Positions 13,773-18,823 of a stretch of DNA of 18,823 bases are shown here, one piece after another. Both the position numbers and the translations under genes were made by a program. The DNA is from Labilithrix sp. (GTDB lineage Bacteria; Myxococcota; Polyangia; Polyangiales; Polyangiaceae): NCBI GenBank assembly GCA_028287035.1, contig JAQBQL010000256.1:1-18823 (forward strand), in the 5' to 3' direction. A model generated the notes under the pieces. That model searched no databases. It had not been told where the DNA came from and saw only the letters and a program-made list of their open reading frames with translations. Position 1 is the first letter of the stretch. Each line of letters opens with the position of its first letter.

Positions 13773-14734
13773 CGCGCGGCGACGCGATGGAGGATGCTCT
13801 CCAGCAGGCGCGTCGCCCCCGGCAGCGATCGCTCCTCGTCGCGCAGCGCAAGCCGCACCGCCTCGTCGAACGACGTTCGCTGATGGTCCGGCAGCTCGTC
13901 CCAAAGCGTCGGCCCCTCGGCCACGATGTCAGAGCCGAGGCCCTCGACGAGCTGCTTCGACACCGCGGGGTTCGCGCGCGTCACGAGGCGGATCCACTGC
14001 GCCGAGAGCGCCGGCGTGATGAGCGGCACGTCGACCATGCGCGGGGCCTGACCCAGGGCGCGCGCGGTGCGCACCAGCATGTCTCGCCCGCTGAGCCGCT
14101 CGGGCCCCGGGATGGGCAACACCCGGCTCTCGGGGAGCGGCATCTCGAGCGCGTGAGCGATGGCCGTCGTGACGTCGCGGATCGCGACCGGCTCGCTCTC
14201 GCTCTTCAGCCACTTCGGGAGCAGCATCCACGGCAGACGCGCCGCGAGATCGCGGACGATGCGGAAGCTCTCGCTGCCGCCGCCGATGATCATCGTCGCT
14301 TGCAGCTCGACGACGGGCACGCTGCCCGACCGGAGCACCTTGCCGACCTCGAGCCGGCTGCGGAGATGCTTCGACACCTTCCCGCGCGGGGCCATCCCGC
14401 CGAGGTACACGATGCGGTCGATCCCGTGCCTGGCGGCGGCGTCGCGCACCAGCTCGGCGTTCGCGCGCTCGGTGCGGTCGTAGTGACGATCCTCGGCCAT
14501 GCTGTGGACCAGATAGACGACCGCGTCGACGTCGGCGACGGCGCGGTCGACCGCGCCCGCGTCGCCGAGGTCGATGTGGCAGAAACGTTTTCCCGGGGCA
14601 TCCGAGCGGGCCTTGTCGGGGTGCCGCGTGCCGCCGACCACGTCGAACCCGCGCGCCTCGAGCACCGGATGCACGTGAGAGCCGACGAAACCGGTCGCGC
14701 CCGTGAGGAGCACGCGCTTGGGCAGAGAAGACAT
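13769..14734 (-). CDS. Atypical SDR / NAD(P)H-binding epimerase-like protein
   Basis: A 321-residue Rossmann-fold protein. TGATGFVG (11-18) is the nucleotide-binding glycine motif. VDAVVYLVHSM (near 73-83) is strand 4, and RIVYLGGMAPRG (near 105-116) follows. The classical Tyr-x-x-x-Lys catalytic pair is not evident, as in atypical SDRs (NmrA-like or complex-I-chaperone-like), so it may bind a nucleotide or a quinone-type substrate rather than act as an epimerase. Residues 160-321 hold a substrate domain ending in the helical region used for dimerisation or membrane contact in relatives. The frame opens earlier (14938), but that stretch is Arg/Ala-rich and improbable; ATG 14734 starts three residues before the first strand. 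It is translationally coupled to the CPBP protease, which suggests a shared membrane-related job. Confidence 0.87.
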   Translation of the reverse strand: MSSLPKRVLLTGATGFVGSHVHPVLEARGFDVVGGTRHPDKARSDAPGKRFCHIDLGDAGAVDRAVADVDAVVYLVHSMAEDRHYDRTERANAELVRDAAARHGIDRIVYLGGMAPRGKVSKHLRSRLEVGKVLRSGSVPVVELQATMIIGGGSESFRIVRDLAARLPWMLLPKWLKSESEPVAIRDVTTAIAHALEMPLPESRVLPIPGPERLSGRDMLVRTARALGQAPRMVDVPLITPALSAQWIRLVTRANPAVSKQLVEGLGSDIVAEGPTLWDELPDHQRTSFDEAVRLALRDEERSLPGATRLLESILHRVAAR

Positions 14735-14843
14735 GGCGGGCGCACGAGCAAGAGGCGCACCGTGAGCGCGCGGGCGCAAGAGCACCACGGGAAACCGTAC
14801 GTGCGCGCGCGCGGATGGTCGGCGCGCGCGCGCGGCGGCCTTT

Positions 14844-14869
14844 GCCCGAAAAGCCCGGGTTTTGCGGGC
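14844..14869. repeat. Imperfect inverted repeat in the divergent SDR/lipoprotein promoter region
   Basis: GCCCGAAAA (14844-14852) is complementary to TTTTgCGGGC (14860-14869, one extra G), around the loop GCCCGGG, which itself holds the palindrome CCCGGG. It sits 38 nt before the beta-helix lipoprotein ATG and 110 nt before the SDR start, so it could be an operator for either gene. Nearby are two alternating GC/CG runs (14803-14815 and 14822-14833). Confidence 0.42.
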
Positions 14870-14906
14870 TGCGCGTGCGGCACATCGGTCGCAGAAGCTC
14901 CCGGCC

Positions 14907-16400
14907 ATGCGCAAAGCGACGATCTTCGGGGCGAGCATGGTGGTGGGTCTCTTCGCGATCGCAGGCTGTCAGCCCGCGAAGGACGACGCCGATGCGGGCC
15001 CGAGCAGCCCCGACGGCGGCGCGTCGAGCAGCGAGGGCGGCACGACCGAAGACGGAGGGCCGGCGGCCGACCTGCCGAAGCCGGTGTTCTGTCCGGAGGC
15101 CGACCCGTTCGCGCCGAAGAACCCGAGCTCCGTCGTCGTCTCCGACACGGTGCTGAAGGCCGACGCCACCTGGACCGCGGACAAGGTCTACCTGATCGGC
15201 GACGACTTCAGCATCGAGCACCACACGCTCACCGTCGAGGCCGGCACCACGATCTGCCTCTATCAGCGGGGCAAGATCCAGGTCGGGCGCGGGATCGATC
15301 CGGGCGAGATCCACCTGAACGGCACCGCCGACAAGCCGATCGTCATCACCGCGCCTCCGTCGGCGAGCGATCCCACGCGCCCCGACGTCTTCCACGGCGG
15401 CATCGTGTTCGACACGTTCCAGGGCTCGACGCTCTCGCACGTGAACATCTGGTACGGCGGCCCGGGCGGCGGCGGCGCGTCGTGGGCCTTCGAGCTCACG
15501 AACACCGCGCACGGCACGGACGCGGCGAAGCCGCTGCTCGTCGATCACCTCACGATCGGAGCGGTGCAGACGCGCGGCATCCGCGTGGGCACCGATCTCG
15601 GCGTCGCCGACGGGTCGAGCATCCAGCTCACCGGCTTCGTCCCGCCGCGCGCCGAGGACCCTGCCCTCCTCGCCGCCGCCGAGCTCGAGATCAAGTCGAC
15701 GAGGTCGGTCGCGAAGGCCATCACCATCGCCGGCGCGTCGATCCCCGACGCGGCCCGCCACGTGAGCCTGACGACGCTCGCCGCCGACGGGAAGGTCGGC
15801 TCGGACACGGACCTCGTCTCCTTCGGGCTCCCCTACCGCTACGAGAACAAGACCATCCTCCAGGTGCAGGGCCCGCAGAACGACCCGGTCGGCGCGACGC
15901 TGACCATCCACGAAGGCGTGACGCTCGCGATGGACGGCGCGCTCGTGGTCGGCGGGACCAGCGGCTCCTCCATGGGCAACCTGGTGATCGCCGGCACTGC
16001 CGACAAACCGGTGATCCTGACGTCCACGAAGCCCTCCCCCGCGAGCGGCGACTGGGAAGGCCTCTACTTCGTGGGCGGCCAGTTCGACCCGGCGCGCAGC
16101 AAGATCGATCATGCGGAGCTCCTCTACGCAGGAGTCGACGCGAGCGACGGCCTGCAGGTGAACCACCACGTCGGCCGGTGCGGAGCCTTCGACGTCGGCG
16201 CGCTGATGATCGACGGGGTCCTCGGCGCGTACGCCGGACCGGCGCTCTCGAACCTCAAGATCGCGCACTCGCGCTCCGACGGCATCGTCAGCGCGGCCAG
16301 CACCAGCGGCGCCCACCTCGACACGAGCTACACGAGGCCCGACATCACCTTCGAGGACATCGCCGGCGCGCCCCTCGATCACAACGGCGCGTGCGAGTGA
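14907..16400 (+). CDS. Secreted lipoprotein with predicted beta-helix repeats
   Basis: A 497-residue exported protein. MRKATIFGASMVVGLFAIAGC is a clean lipoprotein signal with Cys21 lipidated and Gln at +2. Residues 25-57 are an Asp/Ser/Gly-rich linker. The rest is rich in Gly, Val, Ile and Thr with strand-turn periodicity, as in right-handed beta-helices. Two modules look duplicated: LTVEAGTTI then GTADKPIVIT (near 108-148) and LTIHEGVTL then GTADKPVILT (near 332-372). Such proteins are common at myxobacterial surfaces; a carbohydrate-binding or structural role is a guess. ATG 14907 was chosen over an earlier start at 14862 because it begins the signal peptide. It is divergent from the SDR gene. 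A strong hairpin follows the stop. Confidence 0.88.
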   Translation: MRKATIFGASMVVGLFAIAGCQPAKDDADAGPSSPDGGASSSEGGTTEDGGPAADLPKPVFCPEADPFAPKNPSSVVVSDTVLKADATWTADKVYLIGDDFSIEHHTLTVEAGTTICLYQRGKIQVGRGIDPGEIHLNGTADKPIVITAPPSASDPTRPDVFHGGIVFDTFQGSTLSHVNIWYGGPGGGGASWAFELTNTAHGTDAAKPLLVDHLTIGAVQTRGIRVGTDLGVADGSSIQLTGFVPPRAEDPALLAAAELEIKSTRSVAKAITIAGASIPDAARHVSLTTLAADGKVGSDTDLVSFGLPYRYENKTILQVQGPQNDPVGATLTIHEGVTLAMDGALVVGGTSGSSMGNLVIAGTADKPVILTSTKPSPASGDWEGLYFVGGQFDPARSKIDHAELLYAGVDASDGLQVNHHVGRCGAFDVGALMIDGVLGAYAGPALSNLKIAHSRSDGIVSAASTSGAHLDTSYTRPDITFEDIAGAPLDHNGACE

Positions 16401-16410
16401 GCTGAGCCGG

Positions 16411-16444
16411 CCGCGGCCGCTCGCACGACGCGAGCGGTCCGCGG
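16411..16444 (+). terminator. Strong hairpin between the lipoprotein gene and clpS
   Basis: CCGCGGCCGCTCGC (16411-16424) pairs with GCGAGCGG-t-CCGCGG (16430-16444) around a 5-nt loop (ACGAC), giving a 14-bp all-but-one paired stem with a single bulged T. It begins 10 nt after the lipoprotein stop and ends against the clpS -10 element. There is no U-run, so intrinsic termination is uncertain. It may instead act as an RNA 3'-end stabiliser. Confidence 0.5.
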
Positions 16445-16450
16445 TATGCT
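16441..16450 (+). promoter_or_regulatory. Extended -10 element, probable leaderless promoter of clpS
   Basis: GCGGTATGCT with TATGCT at 16445-16450, 6 nt before the GTG at 16457. The preceding hairpin occupies the place of a -35 box, so recognition would rest on the extended -10. The ten bases and the spacing are identical to the deaminase element. Confidence 0.58.
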
Positions 16451-16456
16451 GCGCGG

Positions 16457-16789
16457 GTGAGCGATCTGGACCGGGAAAGCGGCGGCGACCTCGATCTCGA
16501 GCAGGCACCCAAGACGGGCCGTGCCCGCCGGTACGCGGTGGTCTTCTACAACGACGACTACACGACGAAGTGGTTCGTCGTGCACGTCCTCGAGCAGTTC
16601 TTCCACATGAACGAGACCACCGCGGCCGCGTTCATGATGGCCGTCCACCGCGAAGGCAAGGGCGCCGCCGGCATCTACACGCGCGACGTGGCCGAGACGA
16701 AGGCGAGCGCGATCATGGACTACGCCCGCGAGTTCGAGATGCCGCTCCGGGTCACCGCCGAGCCCGACGACGACGACGGGAACGACTGA
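16457..16789 (+). CDS. clpS: ATP-dependent Clp protease adaptor ClpS
   Basis: A 110-residue N-degron adaptor. After a flexible acidic N-terminus (1-24), the core reads YAVVFYNDDYTT (26-37), FHMNE (49-53), AVHREGKGAAGIYTRDVAETK (62-82) and MPLRV (95-99), all typical of ClpS. Asn32, Asp33, Asp34, Thr36 and His64 match residues that hold the free alpha-amino group of the substrate. The position equivalent to the E. coli gatekeeper Met40 is Lys38 (in TTKWFVV), which is unusual. It delivers proteins with destabilising N-terminal residues to ClpA/ClpC for degradation by ClpP; no clpA lies within the window. The tail is acidic (DDDDGND). The start is GTG, with no Shine-Dalgarno and a -10 element 6 nt upstream. 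The stop touches the convergent M13 peptidase stop. Confidence 0.95.
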   Translation: MSDLDRESGGDLDLEQAPKTGRARRYAVVFYNDDYTTKWFVVHVLEQFFHMNETTAAAFMMAVHREGKGAAGIYTRDVAETKASAIMDYAREFEMPLRVTAEPDDDDGND

Positions 16790-18823
16790 TCACCACACGC
16801 GCACGCGCTCGGCGGCCGGGAGGAACAGCGCCTGGCCCGGCCGCGGGTCGAAGGCGGCATACCAGGGGTCGAGGTTCCGCACCGTGTGCGCGCGGTACTG
16901 GCCGGGCGCGTGGCCGTCGGTCACGAGCTGGCTACGCAGCTCCTCGGGCCTCGTCTTGTGGCGCCAGCTCTGCGCGAAGGCGATGAAGAACTGCTGGTTG
17001 CCCGTGAAGCCGCCCGCGCTCTCGGCGGGCTGCGTCCCGAGGCTGAGCCGGTACGCGTCGTAGGCCGCGGCGAGGCCGGCCACGTCGGCGATGTTCTCGC
17101 CGAGCGTCTGCTTGCCGTTCACCGCGAGATCCGGAAAAGGCTTGTAGCCGTCGTACTGCGCGGCGAGCGCGGCGCCCGTGGCCTTGAAGTGGGCGAGGTC
17201 CTCCTTCGTCCACCAGTTCGACTTCTTGCCGGTGTCGTCGAAGAGCGCGCCCGTGTCGTCGAACGAGTGGCTCAGCTCGTGGCCGATCGTGGCGCCGGTC
17301 GCGCCGTAGTCGAAGGCGGCGGGCCGGTTCCGGTCGAAGAACGGCGGCTGCAGGATCGCCGCCGGGAACTGCAGCGCATTGCGCACCGGCAGGTTCACCG
17401 CATTCACGAGCTGGGGGACCATCACCCATTCGCCACGATCGACGGGTTTACCGAGCTTGGCGAGGTTCCGCTCGTATTCGAAGATCTCGGCGCGCCGCGC
17501 GTTGCCGAGCGCGTCGCCCGGGCGCACCTCCAGAGCCGAGTAGTCACGAAAGTGATCGGGATATCCGACGCTGACCTCGAGGCTGGCGAGCTTGGCCTTC
17601 GCGCGCGCCTTCGTGCTCGGGGCCATCCACGTCAGCTGGTCGATGCGGCGCCCGAAGGCGGCCACGATGTTCTTGACCATCGCCTGGGCGCGCGCCTTCT
17701 CGGAGGCGGGAAAGTGCTTCGCCACGTAGAGCTTCCCGACCGCCTCGCCGAGCGCGTCGTTCGTGAGCTGCACGCCGATCTTCCAGCGCTCCTGCGGCTC
17801 CTCGATGCCCTCCAGGGTCTTTCCGTAGAAGTCGAACTCCGCCTTCACGAAGGCCTTCGTGAGGAAGGAGCCCCAGTGCTCGACGAGGCGGAACGCGAGA
17901 TAATCCTTCCACGTCTCGAGCGGCTGACTCTGGACGAGCCGCGCGAGCCCGATGACCGCGGGCGGGTGCCAGACGATGAGCTGCCGCGCCTGGTCGAGCC
18001 GCGCGCCCGCGAAGAAGGCATTCCAGTCGAGGCCCGGCGCCTTCTGGGCAAACGCGGCGCGCGCCCAGCGGTTGTTGCCCTTCTCGACGTCGTCGGCGTC
18101 CTCGCGGCTCACGTGGGTTCCGGCGATCTTCGTCTCGAGGTCGACGATCCGCGCCGCCTTCGCTCTCGCGGCGTCCGGGCCTTCTCCGGCGAGCGTGAGG
18201 ACCGTGACGATGTGCGCGGCGTACTGCGCACGCATCTCCTTCATGCGCGGGCTCGGATCGAGGTAATAGCTGCGATCGGGCATGCCGAGCCCGCCCTGGA
18301 GCAGGAACGGTACGACCTGCTTCGGATCGTCGAGGTCCTCGGCGACCCAGAGACCGAGCACGTTCGACGTGTGCATGTCGGTCGCGTTCAGGACGTCGAC
18401 GTCGGCACGCAGGCTCTCGCCGAGGGCTCGCGCGAGCTCCTTCTTGTCGCGCAGCGCGGCGATGGCGCGGCGCGGCTCCTCGAGCGGACGCAGACCGAGC
18501 GCCTCGACCGACGCCTCGTCCATGAACGCGCCGTAGTACGTGGCGACCTTCTGACCTTCGGGCGAGCGGTCCTCGCCCGCGTGGACGATGATCTCGGCCG
18601 CCTGATGGTGGGTTCGCTCGGCCACCTCCTCGAACACCCCCCACGAGGAGCGGTCGCGTGGGATCTCGGTGCGGGCCATCCAGGCGCCGTTCGCGAAGGC
18701 GTAGAAGTCGTCACCGGGGGCGATCGACGGGCTCATGTCGGCCGTGAAGCTCGGCGAGGGCGAGGCCGGCGCAGACGCGTCGCCGGCGCGCCCCGAGGAG
18801 GCCGGCGCGGGCGGCGCGGGCGG
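16790..18823 (-). CDS. M13 family metallopeptidase (neprilysin/PepO-like), 5' end outside window
   Basis: At least 677 residues are readable and the frame is open to the right edge. An ATG at 18736 exists, but the codons before it encode a Pro/Ala/Ser linker joined to FTADMSPSIAPGDDFYAFANG, where the Met occupies the internal Met of the family's M-D-x-S-x-x-PGDDFY motif. The gene therefore very likely starts beyond the window, probably with a signal or lipoprotein peptide. Numbering from that Met: substrate-binding VNAVN (444-448), LQPPFFD (462-468), zinc site HELSH (486-490), third ligand Glu547 in GENIAD (546-551), His609 and His617 near the C-terminal His position, and a terminal VRVW (in relatives CxxW). 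All catalytic residues are present. These enzymes cut peptides and are usually exported. The stop abuts the clpS stop. Confidence 0.94.
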   Translation of the reverse strand, partial: PPAPPAPASSGRAGDASAPASPSPSFTADMSPSIAPGDDFYAFANGAWMARTEIPRDRSSWGVFEEVAERTHHQAAEIIVHAGEDRSPEGQKVATYYGAFMDEASVEALGLRPLEEPRRAIAALRDKKELARALGESLRADVDVLNATDMHTSNVLGLWVAEDLDDPKQVVPFLLQGGLGMPDRSYYLDPSPRMKEMRAQYAAHIVTVLTLAGEGPDAARAKAARIVDLETKIAGTHVSREDADDVEKGNNRWARAAFAQKAPGLDWNAFFAGARLDQARQLIVWHPPAVIGLARLVQSQPLETWKDYLAFRLVEHWGSFLTKAFVKAEFDFYGKTLEGIEEPQERWKIGVQLTNDALGEAVGKLYVAKHFPASEKARAQAMVKNIVAAFGRRIDQLTWMAPSTKARAKAKLASLEVSVGYPDHFRDYSALEVRPGDALGNARRAEIFEYERNLAKLGKPVDRGEWVMVPQLVNAVNLPVRNALQFPAAILQPPFFDRNRPAAFDYGATGATIGHELSHSFDDTGALFDDTGKKSNWWTKEDLAHFKATGAALAAQYDGYKPFPDLAVNGKQTLGENIADVAGLAAAYDAYRLSLGTQPAESAGGFTGNQQFFIAFAQSWRHKTRPEELRSQLVTDGHAPGQYRAHTVRNLDPWYAAFDPRPGQALFLPAAERVRVW

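Noticed and set aside
13787..16508. Overlapping 850-870-codon open frames on both strands
   Set aside because: They cross the SDR, lipoprotein and clpS genes in wrong frames and have Arg/Gly/Pro/Ala-rich low-complexity translations.
18734..18736. ATG at 18736 as the start of the M13 peptidase
   Set aside because: The in-frame codons upstream continue a plausible linker, and this Met is an internal residue of the family's conserved N-terminal motif, so the gene starts beyond the edge.

Overview
The window is very GC-rich (roughly 70% or more over most genes) and densely coding. It looks like a chromosome segment from a myxobacterium-like member of Myxococcota, plausibly Polyangiales; this is inferred from style, not from a marker gene. 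The clues are several secreted lipoproteins with long Asp/Ala/Gly/Ser-rich linkers after the lipobox (starts at 2999, 8032 and 14907), an RRM protein with a glycine-rich tail, and a mix of housekeeping enzymes with exported hydrolases. There is no rRNA, tRNA, CRISPR array, transposase or phage gene.

Layout. 1-2813, minus strand: 5' part of a GT39/ArnT-like membrane glycosyltransferase (runs off the left edge), L-serine ammonia-lyase (sdaA) and a glutathione S-transferase. 2999-6248, plus strand: phospholipase-D-like lipoprotein, hydroxymethylglutaryl-CoA lyase, and a membrane-anchored methyltransferase-like protein. 6256-9460, minus strand: 2-oxoglutarate/Fe(II) oxygenase, M23 metallopeptidase lipoprotein, RRM RNA-binding protein with a long leader, and a stand-alone RibD-type deaminase. 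9522-9707, plus strand: a small YjfB-like putative motility protein. 9728-11553, minus strand: SNF2-like helicase overlapping a small membrane protein gene. 11676-13057, minus strand: a lower-GC two-gene unit (unknown 281-aa protein and a DUF6630-like protein) joined by an ATGA overlap. 13149-14734, minus strand: a CPBP (CAAX-like) membrane protease coupled by ATGA to an SDR-type NAD(P)-binding protein. 14907-16789, plus strand: a beta-helix-like lipoprotein and the ClpS adaptor. 16790-18823, minus strand: an M13 (neprilysin/PepO) peptidase that runs off the right edge.

The genes do not form one pathway. The clearest joint units are the two ATGA-coupled pairs. The most system-like part is the lower-GC bicistron at 11676-13057, which has the look of acquired accessory (possibly immunity-type) genes beside a helicase with an unusual N-terminal domain.

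A signal across the window deserves attention. At least four genes (clpS, the deaminase, the HMG-CoA lyase and the helicase) have an extended -10-like element, close to GCGGTANNCT, only 6-7 nt before a GTG or ATG start and have no convincing Shine-Dalgarno sequence. This implies leaderless transcripts. Other genes (GT39, GST, methyltransferase) have normal Shine-Dalgarno sequences. Product calls come from reading translated motifs by eye; no database search was possible.
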